NCBI RefSeq assembly: GCF_001613305.1
Contig: NZ_BDCC01000019.1
Span: 62,001-126,000, forward strand
Source: Nocardia vaccinii NBRC 15922
Lineage (GTDB): Bacteria > Actinomycetota > Actinomycetes > Mycobacteriales > Mycobacteriaceae
Reading direction: 5' to 3'
DNA: 64,000 nucleotides
A program made the translations under genes and the position numbers. Under the pieces are notes generated by a model. That model saw only the letters and a list, made by a program, of their open reading frames with translations. It was not told the origin of the DNA and searched no databases. Below are positions 27,445 through 36,202 of this stretch, in pieces (the first letter of the stretch is position 1; each line of letters begins with the position of its first letter).

Positions 27445-28755
27445 CTACCCCAGATTCAGTCGAGGCGCCGGAGGGAAGACGACCGGTAGCGCCACCATCG
27501 CCCGGTGGAACGGACCAGGGCGCCAACTGATTTCACTCGGGTTTACGGCCAGGCGGATCTCCGGCAGCGCGTCGAGAAGCTGATCGATCGCGTCCTGCAC
27601 CACCAGATAGGCCACCGAGCGGGCCGGGCACGCGTGCGGGCCCGCACCCCACGCCAAGTGCGAGCGATTACCGGTGCGATTGCCGCCCGCGATTTCCGGA
27701 TCGCGATTGCAGGCAGCCAGACTGACCACCACCGGTTGATGGGCGGGCAGCCAGGTGTTGTCGATCAGAATCGGCTGGCGCGGATAGGTCATGCAAAAGT
27801 TCGCCAGCGGCGGATCGGTGAACAGCACCTCGTCCAGCGCATCGCGGGTGGACAGGCTTCCACCGAGGATGTCGCCACCGAAACGTTCATCGGTGATCAT
27901 CAGCAGCAGCGTGTTGGAAATCAGATTCTGCTGCGGTTCGATACCCCCGCCGTAGAAGACGATCAGGTTGCGGACCATTTCCTCGTCGGTGAGGTTGGCC
28001 CGATGATGGGCCAGATGCGAGGTGACATCGTCGGCGGGTGCGGTGCGGCGCAGCTGTACCTGTTCCATCAGCGCCTGACTCATATGCTCCATACCCCACG
28101 CGGCGTTCACCGTGTCGAATATCGCCGCCATCCCGGTGGCGACGCGCCCGCCCAACTCCGCCGAGCAGCCGACCATGCGGTTCAGCACCTCGAAAGCCAA
28201 CGGGAATGCGTACTGAGACACCAGATCCGCCGAACCGGATTCACAGAATTCGTTGATCAGCGGGATGGCGATCTTCTCTACCGTGGTGTGCAATTTGTGC
28301 AGGTCGACCCTGTCGAAAGCGGCCGTGAACGCCTGCCGATAGCGCAGGTGAGCACTGCCGGCACTGCGAATCACGTTCGGATACCACTCCATGATCGGAC
28401 GTACCGGGCAATCTTCGGGCACGGTTCTCTCCCACGCCCGCGGGTCGGCTGGGAAATGGTCGGGATCGTTCAGGATCCGCAACGCGGTGTGATAGCCGAT
28501 GACCAGCGTCGCCGGTACTCCGGGTGCCAGCTCGATCGGCACCATCGAGCCATAGCGGCGGCGCATCGCCGCATAGGCACGGTGTGGATCGGCGACGAAT
28601 TCCGGTGTGTCCAGCACGATTCGGGGGCTGTCGGTGTCGAACGGGGAGCCGGTGTGCTGGACCGGGCAGCCGGGGCTGGCCGACAGGTCGGAACGTGGTG
28701 TTGTCAAAGGGGCTAACTCCAAAGAATGAACCAACAAGCGCGACAAGGGATTCAC
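27445..28755 (-). CDS. cytochrome P450 lacking the ExxR arginine, CYP157-like
   Basis: A 436-aa P450. The haem-binding signature is WGAGPHACPA (residues 369-378, Cys376), with Trp for Phe and Ala for the final Gly. The I helix reads GGGIEPQQN. At the position of the invariant ExxR the sequence is EVLF (309-312), so the Arg is Phe. This combination, including WGAGPHACPA and EPQQN, recalls Streptomyces CYP157, which also lacks ExxR. Those P450s often sit beside conservon (cvn) genes; none are seen here. No redox partner is adjacent. The start is GTG 28755 or a later codon; the first 20 residues are uncertain. Confidence 0.82.
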   Translation of the reverse strand: MNPLSRLLVHSLELAPLTTPRSDLSASPGCPVQHTGSPFDTDSPRIVLDTPEFVADPHRAYAAMRRRYGSMVPIELAPGVPATLVIGYHTALRILNDPDHFPADPRAWERTVPEDCPVRPIMEWYPNVIRSAGSAHLRYRQAFTAAFDRVDLHKLHTTVEKIAIPLINEFCESGSADLVSQYAFPLAFEVLNRMVGCSAELGGRVATGMAAIFDTVNAAWGMEHMSQALMEQVQLRRTAPADDVTSHLAHHRANLTDEEMVRNLIVFYGGGIEPQQNLISNTLLLMITDERFGGDILGGSLSTRDALDEVLFTDPPLANFCMTYPRQPILIDNTWLPAHQPVVVSLAACNRDPEIAGGNRTGNRSHLAWGAGPHACPARSVAYLVVQDAIDQLLDALPEIRLAVNPSEISWRPGPFHRAMVALPVVFPPAPRLNLG

Positions 28756-28763
28756 TGTTGGCC

Positions 28764-28773
28764 GTTAGCTAAC
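28764..28773. promoter_or_regulatory. 10-bp palindrome upstream of the P450
   Basis: GTTAGCTAAC is a perfect palindrome nine bases upstream of the predicted P450 start. This is an operator-like position that would overlap the promoter or ribosome-binding region. The exact site is short, so it could arise by chance. Confidence 0.25.
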
Positions 28774-28980
28774 AACGTAATCTCATGCTTCGGTCAGAAT
28801 AGGGGCTGTGGCAGCCCGCCAGCTAGCGTATTCGTAAAACAGATCGTCGGTCAGGAGAGACAGAACCTGCGCGTCGATACTGTTGCCACAAGGACAACGA
28901 AATGGCTTGTCGTTCCAGCCGACGCACGCGTGTCAATGCCACTCACGCCGGCTCGACTCACCGCAACGACCGCGCGGCTA

Positions 28981-31071
28981 CTAGCCCGCGCGGTGTGCGG
29001 GGTGGAATTCGCCTGCGCTGATGGATTGTTCGGCGCGGATGACGTGGGTGAGCGCGTTGATCAGAGCCAGGTGGGTGAACGCTTGCGGGAAGTTGCCCAG
29101 ATGACGTCCGGTACGCGGGTCGATCTCCTCGGCGTACAGCTCGAGCGGGCTGGCATATCCGAGCAGCCGCTCGCACAGGTGCCGGGCCCGCTGCACCTCA
29201 CCGATCTCCACCAGGGCCGAGACCAGCCAGAACGAACAGATCGTGAAGGTGCCCTCCACACCGGACAGGCCGTCGTCGGTGGTGTCGGTGCGATAGCGCA
29301 GCACCAGGCCCTGGTCGGTGAGTTCGTTGGCGATGGCCAGCACGGTTTTGTGCACCCGGGGATCGTCCGCGGGCAGGAAGCGCAGCAGCGGCACCAGCAG
29401 TAGCGAGGCGTCCAGGGTGTCGCCGCCGTAGGTCTGGGTGAAGACGCCGTCGGCGTTGACGCCGTTGTCGAGGATGTCCGTGCGGATCTCCCGGGCCAGC
29501 TCGGACCACTTCTTGGCGAAGTCGGTCTCGCCGTGCATCTCGGCGAGATGGGCGCCGCGGTCCAGCGCGACCCAGCACATCACCTTCGAAGAGGTGAAAT
29601 GCTGCGGTTCGCCGCGGACCTCCCAGATTCCGCGATCGGGCTCGCGCCAGTGCTCGATCGCTCCCTGCACCTGCCTTTCCAGCATGGGCCACAGCGTTTC
29701 GGGAACCTGCTGGCGTGAACGCACGTGCAGATACACCGAATCCAGGATGGTGCCCCAGATATCGTGCTGGTCCTGGTTGTAGGCCCCGTTGCCGATGCGG
29801 ACCGGCGATGCGCCGTCGTAACCGTGCAGATGGCCCAGTTCGTATTCGGTAATGGTGCGTTCGCCGCCGATGCCGTACAGCACCTGCAGCGGGAGCGTCT
29901 CGCCGTTGCCGCCGGTGGCCGCGTCGTGCAGGAAGGCGAAGAAGTCGTCGGCCTCCCGGTTCATGCCGAGGGTGTACAGACCCCACAGCGCGAAGGTGGA
30001 ATCGCGCACCCAGGCGTATCGGTAGTCCCAATTGCGTTCTCCGCCAGGGGTTTCCGGTAGCGAGGTGGTTGCCGCGGCGAGTAGCGCGCCGGTCGGCGCA
30101 TAGGTGAGGCCCTTGAGGGTCAGCGCGCTGCGCTGCAGATATCCGCGCCACGGGTGGTCCGGGAACTTGCCCAGCGTGATCCACTGCCGCCAGCATTCGG
30201 TGGTCGCCCACATCTTCTCCGCGGCCTCGGCGTAGCTGCGCGGGGCGGGCAGCTGGGACCAGGACAACGCGACGTAGACCTCGTCACCCTCCTTCATCCG
30301 AGTGCGGGCGCGGGCCTCGCGTCCCTCGATTCCGATGCGCAGATCGGTGGTGAGGGTCAGGCTGGTGCAGTCGGCCTCGCCCTCACAGGTCGCGGTGGCC
30401 TGCTCGTAGACGTTGCCGGTGTACTCCCAGCGGGCCGGAGCGCGGTGGTAGTCGAAGGCCGGTTCGCAGCTGACCTCCAGTTCGACCACGCCGTTCACGC
30501 ATTTCACCGTGCGCAGCAACATGTGTTCGGCGTCCCAGTCCATCGGCGTGCGGCGATGGGTCCTGCTGCGCTTGTCGTTGTTGTGCCACGGGCCGAGCAC
30601 CAGGGCATCGCGCACGATCAGCCAGCCGGTATCGGTCTGCCAGGTCGTCTCGACGATCATGCCGCCGGGTAGGTAGCGGCGGGCCGCGGGCACGTTCACC
30701 CCATACGGGCCGACCCGGAAATGTCCGGCGCTGCGGTCCAGCATCGCGCCGAAGACGCTGGGCGAATCCGGGCGCGGCAGGCACAGCCATTCCACCGCGC
30801 CGTTGCGGGCGATCAGGCAGTTGGTCTCGCAGTCGGACAGGAAAGCGTAGTCGTCGATGGGCGGATAGGCGGATTTGTGCGTCACACCCGCCGGGGTGGG
30901 CAGATATCCGGCGGTGAGTTGATCGTCTGCGACATCGCCGAGGGCGTCGCGGCGTACCGCGGGAGCGTCGGCGTTCATGGGGAGAGTGTCTGAGGGAACG
31001 GGCTGCGGCGGGATATCCGCATTGCTGACGTCGTCGGGTGCGTCGCTCAGCGGTTCGTCGTAGGACGTCAT
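28981..31071 (-). CDS. glycoside hydrolase family 15, probable trehalase
   Basis: A 696-aa GH15 enzyme. The N-terminal 70 residues are variable; the beta-sandwich and linker follow (YAFLSDCETNCLIARNGAVE, LCLPRPDSPSVFGAMLD), then the (alpha/alpha)6 catalytic barrel with RNWDYRYAWVRDSTF, GYDGASPVRIGN, DRGIWEVRGE and ALDRG. GH15 includes glucoamylases and trehalases. The mycobacterial enzyme in this genomic place (Rv2402/MSMEG_4528) hydrolyses trehalose, so trehalase is the favoured reading. No signal peptide is seen, which suits a cytoplasmic trehalase of a trehalose-rich actinomycete. Confidence 0.87.
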   Translation of the reverse strand: MTSYDEPLSDAPDDVSNADIPPQPVPSDTLPMNADAPAVRRDALGDVADDQLTAGYLPTPAGVTHKSAYPPIDDYAFLSDCETNCLIARNGAVEWLCLPRPDSPSVFGAMLDRSAGHFRVGPYGVNVPAARRYLPGGMIVETTWQTDTGWLIVRDALVLGPWHNNDKRSRTHRRTPMDWDAEHMLLRTVKCVNGVVELEVSCEPAFDYHRAPARWEYTGNVYEQATATCEGEADCTSLTLTTDLRIGIEGREARARTRMKEGDEVYVALSWSQLPAPRSYAEAAEKMWATTECWRQWITLGKFPDHPWRGYLQRSALTLKGLTYAPTGALLAAATTSLPETPGGERNWDYRYAWVRDSTFALWGLYTLGMNREADDFFAFLHDAATGGNGETLPLQVLYGIGGERTITEYELGHLHGYDGASPVRIGNGAYNQDQHDIWGTILDSVYLHVRSRQQVPETLWPMLERQVQGAIEHWREPDRGIWEVRGEPQHFTSSKVMCWVALDRGAHLAEMHGETDFAKKWSELAREIRTDILDNGVNADGVFTQTYGGDTLDASLLLVPLLRFLPADDPRVHKTVLAIANELTDQGLVLRYRTDTTDDGLSGVEGTFTICSFWLVSALVEIGEVQRARHLCERLLGYASPLELYAEEIDPRTGRHLGNFPQAFTHLALINALTHVIRAEQSISAGEFHPAHRAG

Positions 31072-31120
31072 AAGGACATCATCGGCCCGTCACGACCGTG
31101 TCGTCCAGCGTCGCGCGCGG

Positions 31121-31198
31121 TCAGCGGGTGAGCAGCCAGGCGACGATCACGAGCACGATGAGGGCCAGGAGAGCCAGTTGGACCCGTGAGCGGGGCAT
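31121..31198 (-). CDS. 25-residue single-pass membrane microprotein
   Basis: From ATG at 31198 the minus strand encodes MPRSRVQLALLALIVLVIVA then WLLTR before a TGA at 31123-31121. It is almost entirely one transmembrane helix with a basic N-terminus. Its ATG overlaps the stop of the next upstream membrane-protein gene (ATGA), so translational coupling is likely. It is below usual gene-calling length. Function unknown; a modulator of the neighbouring membrane protein would be plausible. Confidence 0.55.
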   Translation of the reverse strand: MPRSRVQLALLALIVLVIVAWLLTR

Positions 31199-31569
31199 CA
31201 CACCACTTCCTTCTGCCGCGCGCCCGGGGTGTGGGACAGCGCTCGTGCTCCGTATCCCAGCGGCTGTGGCCCGTAATCCAGGGGCTGCGACCCGAATTCC
31301 AGAGCTGGTGGTCCGTAATCCACCACAGTGGGGCCGGTCTCCGTGGGGTCGGCGCGATTCTCGGCGTCGATCGGCGAAATCGGCTCCGGCCGAACCACTC
31401 GATCGCGGCCGAGCAGGCGCAGCGCCTCACGCAGTAGCCGATCGAGCAGATACGCGATGAGGAAGCTGATCGGGACCATCCCGATCAGCACCACCGCGAA
31501 CTGCGGTAGGAACGGCAGGCCCGCGACCCACAGTTCGAAACCGTCCCACCAGCCAGCAATGCGATGCAC
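31198..31569 (-). CDS. small membrane protein with DYGP-type repeats
   Basis: A 123-aa product with an amphipathic start, one strong hydrophobic segment (FAVVLIGMVPISFLIAYLLD, about residues 24-43), a basic stretch, and a tail of short repeats (VDYGPPALEFGS, QPLDYGPQPLGYGARAL). Orientation and length suit a single-pass inner-membrane protein with a cytoplasmic tail. It is probably co-transcribed with the 25-residue protein downstream and faces away from the gene at 31669. No family is recognised. Confidence 0.6.
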   Translation of the reverse strand: MHRIAGWWDGFELWVAGLPFLPQFAVVLIGMVPISFLIAYLLDRLLREALRLLGRDRVVRPEPISPIDAENRADPTETGPTVVDYGPPALEFGSQPLDYGPQPLGYGARALSHTPGARQKEVV

Positions 31570-31668
31570 AGGCTCAGCCTAGCCCGCACGCCGGCGAGAC
31601 GGGAGGACGCCTCGGCCCTGGGCACGAACGCCCTGCCGCTGTCGGTTGCCCGGGGTACGCTCTCGCCC

Positions 31669-31932
31669 ATGTCAACCGATGAGGATTTCGCTGAACTCAC
31701 CCAGTTGCTCGACACCGAGGAACTCGAGGAGAGCCCCCGGCTGATCGCCACCCATTACGCCGCCCCGGACGAAGCGATCGAGATGGTGCGCGCCGCTCAG
31801 CTGCTCGGCCTGGGAGTCCGGCTGCACAACCGGCTGCGGATCGAGGAGGCCGACGAGGACGGCGAGGAGTCCGCCTCCGAGGAATGGATCCTGGATCTGC
31901 TGGAGAGCCCGCCGGAGCTGGAAGAGGACTGA
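31669..31932 (+). CDS. conserved hypothetical acidic protein
   Basis: An 87-aa very acidic protein (start MSTDEDFAELTQLLDTEELE; end LLESPPELEED). The middle HYAAPDEAIEMVRAAQLLGL looks like an amphipathic helix pair. I took the ATG at 31669; the frame opens earlier, at 31564, but that part overlaps the start of the divergent gene and has a different composition. No catalytic motif, membrane segment or signal peptide. A hairpin follows its stop, consistent with an end of transcript. Function unknown. Confidence 0.65.
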   Translation: MSTDEDFAELTQLLDTEELEESPRLIATHYAAPDEAIEMVRAAQLLGLGVRLHNRLRIEEADEDGEESASEEWILDLLESPPELEED

Positions 31933-31939
31933 GGAGACC

Positions 31940-32000
31940 GGCGGCTCGGCCGACCGGTGGTACCTGCTGACGTACCGATCAGCCGGTTCGCCGAGCCGCC
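31940..32000 (+). terminator. strong hairpin after the acidic protein gene
   Basis: GGCGGCTCGGC (31940-31950) pairs exactly with GCCGAGCCGCC (31990-32000), an 11-bp stem, with further pairing inside (GGTAC/GTACC). It begins eight bases after the stop codon and is followed by a pyrimidine-rich run, so it is a probable terminator, also placed for the convergent M48 gene. Confidence 0.7.
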
Positions 32001-32081
32001 CCCTTTCCCTGTCCCGCAGGTGGGGTAACTACCTCGCCACCGCGTTTCGCCCGCCCCGCCGGAGCGAAGCGGAGGCCGAAA

Positions 32082-33164
32082 TTACAGCCCCAATCGTTTT
32101 CCGATCTTCGAGACCGTCTCGCCGACCTCCTGCCCCACGGTGCTCACCGCGGTCCCGACATCGCGGCCCAGGTTGCGCACGGTGCGGATCAGGGGGTCCT
32201 CCGAGGTGTCGAAACTTTCCCGGTAGGTGCGGGCGGCCTCGCGGATCTCATCGCTGATCCGGGTGTTCTTGTCCTGCTCGCGCAGTGGGTACCGGCCGTC
32301 GAGGATACGGTCGTACTCGCCGCCCGCGATCCAGCGTCGCAGTTCGGCCGCGCGCAGTACCGAGAACGGGTGTGTCTGCAGTTCGATGTTCAGCAGTTTG
32401 AGCACGCCGTCGCGCAGATCGCCGGTGCGGTCGTAATCATCGGCCTGTTGCAGGAATGCGGCATGATTCATCTCGCTCACCATCGCGCCGCCGGCCAATT
32501 TCATATGGACGCGTACCGAGGCCTCCACATCCTGTCCGCAAAGCAGCCCGGCACGGTCGCCGGAGAGTTCGGATTTGCGGCTCCACTCCATCAGCGCGGC
32601 GATGAGCGCGCGCAGCGCCCAGCCGCCGATCGGCATCCAGCCGAACGAGGACGCCAGATTCAGCAGGTGCATCAGCATGGTCCGGTAGACCGCGTGCCCG
32701 GACATCGCATGCCCGAGTTCGTGGCCGACGACAAACCGCAGCTCCTCCACGTCCAGTAGTTCGACCAGTCCGGTGGTCAACACGATGAACGGCTCGTCCA
32801 TGCCGATGGTGAAGGCGTTGGCGACCGGGTCCTGCAGGACGTACAGCTCCGGTGCGACGGGCGCGTCGAGGATGCGCACGGCATCGGCGCGCAGATCGTG
32901 CAGCGTCTTGAATTGCCGCTCGTCCACGCGGACCGCGGTCGCCAGGTACATCAGCCGGTGCTGGCGCTCACGCAACAGGCCGGACAGGGTGCGCAGTACG
33001 GTGTCGAATCCAGCGAAGGTGCGCATGGCCACCAGCGCGGTGCGATCCGCCGGATGCTCCCACGCACGCGTGCTGATACCGGGAAAGGTGCGTCGGACGC
33101 GGTCCGGAGCGGCGGATGCGGCCACCGTCCGGTCGCCTGGTGCGGGCTCGCGCGATGCGGTCAC
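32082..33164 (-). CDS. M48 family metallopeptidase
   Basis: A 360-aa zinc peptidase. HELGH at residues 148-152 provides two zinc ligands and the catalytic Glu; the third ligand is the Glu in RKSELSGDRAG (about 199). Two hydrophobic runs around residues 162-190 may touch the membrane, but there is no signal peptide and no clear spanning helix, so a cytoplasmic or peripheral form is likely. The N-terminal 100 residues resemble the substrate-side domain of HtpX/Oma1-type proteins. The GTG start at 33164 lies 61 bases from the divergent cysteine leader. Substrate unknown. Confidence 0.83.
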   Translation of the reverse strand: MTASREPAPGDRTVAASAAPDRVRRTFPGISTRAWEHPADRTALVAMRTFAGFDTVLRTLSGLLRERQHRLMYLATAVRVDERQFKTLHDLRADAVRILDAPVAPELYVLQDPVANAFTIGMDEPFIVLTTGLVELLDVEELRFVVGHELGHAMSGHAVYRTMLMHLLNLASSFGWMPIGGWALRALIAALMEWSRKSELSGDRAGLLCGQDVEASVRVHMKLAGGAMVSEMNHAAFLQQADDYDRTGDLRDGVLKLLNIELQTHPFSVLRAAELRRWIAGGEYDRILDGRYPLREQDKNTRISDEIREAARTYRESFDTSEDPLIRTVRNLGRDVGTAVSTVGQEVGETVSKIGKRLGL

Positions 33165-33213
33165 AAATACCCCCTGGAGTTCGATTGGGTCGCGGTGATT
33201 CGTCCTGTTCTGC

Positions 33214-33219
33214 TACAGT
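33214..33219 (+). promoter_or_regulatory. -10 element of a leaderless transcript
   Basis: TACAGT is six bases upstream of the GTG of the leader peptide, so transcription would start at or within a base of the start codon, as expected of a leaderless mRNA. No good -35 is visible, which is usual in actinobacteria. Confidence 0.55.
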
Positions 33220-33225
33220 CTGCCC

Positions 33226-33315
33226 GTGTCATCGAGTGTTCTGCCGAAGGTCCGCCATGAATTGGCGTTGATCGCGGTCGGCTGCCTCGTGCTCGCGGAC
33301 ATCTACTGTCGCTGA
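33226..33315 (+). CDS. Cys-containing leader peptide of the sulfate importer operon
   Basis: A 29-codon ORF (MSSSVLPKVRHELALIAVGC then LVLADIYCR) beginning at a probable transcription start. It resembles the Cys-rich leaderless small proteins found in mycobacteria directly upstream of the sulfate transporter operon (named after MSMEG_4533). In those, stalling at the cysteine codons reports low charged tRNA-Cys and relieves attenuation of the operon. Here cysteines are at residues 20 and 28, and subI starts 180 bases later. The relation is by position and form; activity is inferred. Confidence 0.72.
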   Translation: MSSSVLPKVRHELALIAVGCLVLADIYCR

Positions 33316-33495
33316 TAGGTCGGACACTACTGCGTGCCTACACTGGCCGCGATCGAATTTTCCAGATGTGTCCGTATTCGCCAGGCCCCTTCGGGCCTCG
33401 TCGCGGCGTTGTCGAAATCGTCTGCAGGGCAACGGAAGCGGCATCTCGATCCCACCCGCTGCGCAGGCGGGCAGGCAGGAAAGGTCCACATCCGA
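33316..33495 (+). promoter_or_regulatory. attenuator region between the leader peptide and subI
   Basis: This 180-base untranslated stretch contains two stems: AGGCCC/GGGCCT (33383-33398, four-base loop) and a second CCCGC/GCGGG near 33460-33477. Alternative folding controlled by ribosome position on the leader would be the expected mechanism. I see no U-run after either stem, so a Rho-type or translational mechanism may be used instead. Confidence 0.4.
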
Positions 33496-34542
33496 ATGTC
33501 TCGCAGCAAGGGGCCCGGCGCCCGGAGATCGACCCCTGCCGTCGTGGTCGCGCTCGTAGTGGTACTGCTGAGCGCGTGTAGTGGCGGTACCAGCGACGTG
33601 CCCGGCAGCAAGGGCGGCAAGGGAGGCAACGGCGCGCTGACGCTGTTCGCCTATTCCACCGCCAAACCCGCCTTCGACAAGGCGGTGGCCGCGTTCAACA
33701 AGACCGCGGTCGGCGCGGGCATACAGGTGCAGCAGTCCTACGGCGCCTCGGGCGACCAGTCCCGCAAGGTCGCCGCGGGTGCCGCCGCCGATGTGGTGAA
33801 CTTCTCGGTCGAACCGGACGTCACCCGCCTGGTCACCGCGGGTCTGGTCGATTCGAAGTGGAATGCCGACGCCGACAAGGGAATTCCGTTCGGCTCGGTG
33901 GTGGCGATCGTGGTCCGCAAGGGCAATCCGAAGGGCATCCACGACTGGAACGATCTGCTGAAGCCGGGAGTGCAGGTGGTGACTCCGAATCCGTTCAGCT
34001 CCGGCTCCGCGAAATGGAATCTGCTCGCCCCGTACGCGCAGGAGAGTGACGGCGGCAAGGATCCTCAGGCCGGGCTGGACTATCTGGGCAAGCTGATCAC
34101 CAAGGACCACATCAAGGTGCAGCCCAAATCCGGCCGCGAGGCGACCGAGACCTTCCTGCAGGGCACCGGTGACGTGCTGATCAGCTATGAGAACGAGGCG
34201 ATCCTGTCCGAGCGGGAAGGCGATGCGATCGAGTACCTGATCCCACCCGTGACGTTCAAGATCGAGAATCCGGTGGCCGTGCTCGCGAACAGCCGCAACC
34301 TCGACAAGGCCGTGGCGTTCAAGGATTTCCTCTACACCCCGGCGGGTCAGCGAGCGATCGCCGATGCCGGATTCCGCCCGGTCGATCCACAGGTCGCCGC
34401 CGAATTCGTCCATGATTTCCCGACGCCCGAAAAGAAATTGTGGACCATCGCGGACCTCGGGGGCTGGAAGAAGGTGGACAAGCAATTGTTCACGCCCGAT
34501 ACCGGCAGCGTGGCGACCATCTACGACAGGGCGACGAAATAG
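33496..34542 (+). CDS. subI: sulfate ABC transporter substrate-binding lipoprotein
   Basis: Extracytoplasmic sulfate/thiosulfate receptor, 348 aa, delivering the anion to CysT/CysW. The signal ends in the lipobox LLSAC (Cys28). The mature protein begins with the family strand LTLFAYSTAKPAFDKAVAAF (given at its limit) and has QQSYGASGDQSRKV, which forms the anion-binding loop, VVNFSVEPDVTRL, and PNPFSSGSAKWNLL, all as in the CysP/Sbp family. The ATG at 33496 puts a basic stretch ahead of the hydrophobic core. It is the first structural gene of subI-cysT-cysW-cysA. Confidence 0.94.
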   Translation: MSRSKGPGARRSTPAVVVALVVVLLSACSGGTSDVPGSKGGKGGNGALTLFAYSTAKPAFDKAVAAFNKTAVGAGIQVQQSYGASGDQSRKVAAGAAADVVNFSVEPDVTRLVTAGLVDSKWNADADKGIPFGSVVAIVVRKGNPKGIHDWNDLLKPGVQVVTPNPFSSGSAKWNLLAPYAQESDGGKDPQAGLDYLGKLITKDHIKVQPKSGREATETFLQGTGDVLISYENEAILSEREGDAIEYLIPPVTFKIENPVAVLANSRNLDKAVAFKDFLYTPAGQRAIADAGFRPVDPQVAAEFVHDFPTPEKKLWTIADLGGWKKVDKQLFTPDTGSVATIYDRATK

Positions 34543-35396
34543 TGACCGAGATCGAAACCGCCGCGTCGGTCCGTACACCGAGCCGCAGATCATGGCTGCG
34601 GGTGACCGGATCGGTCGGCCCGCTCGGCATCGCCACGGCGGTGCTGTGGTTGAGCGTGATCGTCCTGCTTCCGTTGGCGGCGTTGGCATTTCACGCGTTC
34701 GACAACGGCTGGTCCGGGTTCTGGTCCGCGGCCACCGCACCCGCGGCGCTGGACGCGCTGAAGGTGACCATCATCCTGTCGGTGCTGGTGGCACTGCTCA
34801 ACGTGGTGATGGGCACGCTCGTGGCCTGGGTGCTGGTGCGCGACGAGTTCCCGGGTAAGTCGATCGTGAACTCGCTGATCGACCTGCCGTTCGCCCTGCC
34901 CACCATCGTCGCCAGCATCGTGATGCTGGCGCTGTACGGGCCGGACAGCCCGATCGGCATCCACCTCAACGCCACCCGGCCCGGCGTCATCATCGCGCTG
35001 GCCTTCGTGACGCTGCCGTTCGTGGTCCGGGCGGTGCAGCCGGTGCTGTTGGAATCCGATCACTCGGTGGAACAGGCCGCGGTATCACTGGGTGCGAGCA
35101 ACTGGACCACCTTCCGCGGTATCGTGCTGCCGTCGCTGGTCCCGGCGATCGTCTCCGGCGGGGGCCTGGCCTTCGCCCGCGCCATCGGCGAATTCGGCTC
35201 GGTGGTGTTGATCGGCGGGAACATTCCGGGACATACCCAGGTCGCCTCGCAGTACATCCAGCAGCAGATCGAGGTGGACCGGCCCGTCAGCGCGGCAGCG
35301 GTTTCCGTTGCGCTGCTGGTTATTTCGTTCGCTACGTTGCTGGTGCTGCGGCTGTTCGCCGACCGCACCGCGCGCAAGGAGCTGGCGAGCCGATGA
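34542..35396 (+). CDS. cysT: sulfate ABC transporter permease CysT
   Basis: One of the two membrane subunits of the sulfate importer, 284 aa with six hydrophobic segments. The permease EAA loop is EQAAVSLGASNWTTFRGIVL followed by PSLVPAI, which contacts CysA. The GTG at 34542 overlaps the subI stop (TAGTG); an in-frame upstream start lies inside subI. The 3' end overlaps cysW by four bases. Confidence 0.94.
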   Translation: MTEIETAASVRTPSRRSWLRVTGSVGPLGIATAVLWLSVIVLLPLAALAFHAFDNGWSGFWSAATAPAALDALKVTIILSVLVALLNVVMGTLVAWVLVRDEFPGKSIVNSLIDLPFALPTIVASIVMLALYGPDSPIGIHLNATRPGVIIALAFVTLPFVVRAVQPVLLESDHSVEQAAVSLGASNWTTFRGIVLPSLVPAIVSGGGLAFARAIGEFGSVVLIGGNIPGHTQVASQYIQQQIEVDRPVSAAAVSVALLVISFATLLVLRLFADRTARKELASR

Positions 35397-36202
35397 AACT
35401 CTCACCGCTCAGCCGCATTTCGCTGCGGGTGGTCGCGCTGGTCTATCTGCTCGCACTGTTGGTGGCGCCGCTGGTGATCATCCTGTGGCGCAGTTTCGCC
35501 GAGGGGGTGGGGCAGTTCTACGACTGGATCTCCACGCCCGCCGCGATCTCCGCGTTCAACATCACGATGATCATCCTGCTGATCGTGGTTCCGCTCAACG
35601 TGTTGTTCGGCATTCTCACCGCGATCGCCCTGGTGCGCGGAAACTTCCCGGGCCGCAGCCTGCTTCAGGGCGTGGTGGATCTGCCTTTCGCGGTTTCGCC
35701 TGTGGTGGTGGGTGTTTCGCTGATCATGCTGTGGGGTGTGACCGGATGGTTGGGTGGCATAGAACATCTCGGCTTCCGGGTGATCTTCGGCCTGCCCGGA
35801 ATGGTGATCGCGACGCTGTTCGTGACCCTGCCGTACGTGGTGCGCGAGGTGGAGCCGGTACTGCACGAGATCGGTGACGATCAGGAGCAGGCCGCGACGA
35901 CGCTGGGCGCCTCACGCTGGCAGACGTTCTGGCGGATCACCCTGCCCGCGATCCGCTGGGGCCTGACCTACGGCATCGTGCTCACCGTCGCACGGTCCCT
36001 CGGCGAATTCGGCGCGGTGATCATGGTCTCGACGGGCCTGCCCGGCGGCGGCCAGACCTTGACGCTGCTGGTGAACGCGCGATATATGGACGACCGCAAC
36101 ATCTTCGGCTCCTACTGTGCGGCGACGCTGCTGATGGCCATGGGCCTGGTCACGCTGCTGTTGATGACCGTACTCGAACGCAAGCGGGGTACCGCGAAAT
36201 GA
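35393..36202 (+). CDS. cysW: sulfate ABC transporter permease CysW
   Basis: Second membrane subunit, 269 aa. It has the BPD-transport fold with the EAA loop [20 protein letters not shown] and PAIRWGL, plus the CysW-type [20 protein letters not shown] segment. Its ATG overlaps the cysT stop and its stop overlaps the cysA ATG (both ATGA), consistent with equal synthesis of the subunits. Confidence 0.94.
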   Translation: MKLSPLSRISLRVVALVYLLALLVAPLVIILWRSFAEGVGQFYDWISTPAAISAFNITMIILLIVVPLNVLFGILTAIALVRGNFPGRSLLQGVVDLPFAVSPVVVGVSLIMLWGVTGWLGGIEHLGFRVIFGLPGMVIATLFVTLPYVVREVEPVLHEIGDDQEQAATTLGASRWQTFWRITLPAIRWGLTYGIVLTVARSLGEFGAVIMVSTGLPGGGQTLTLLVNARYMDDRNIFGSYCAATLLMAMGLVTLLLMTVLERKRGTAK

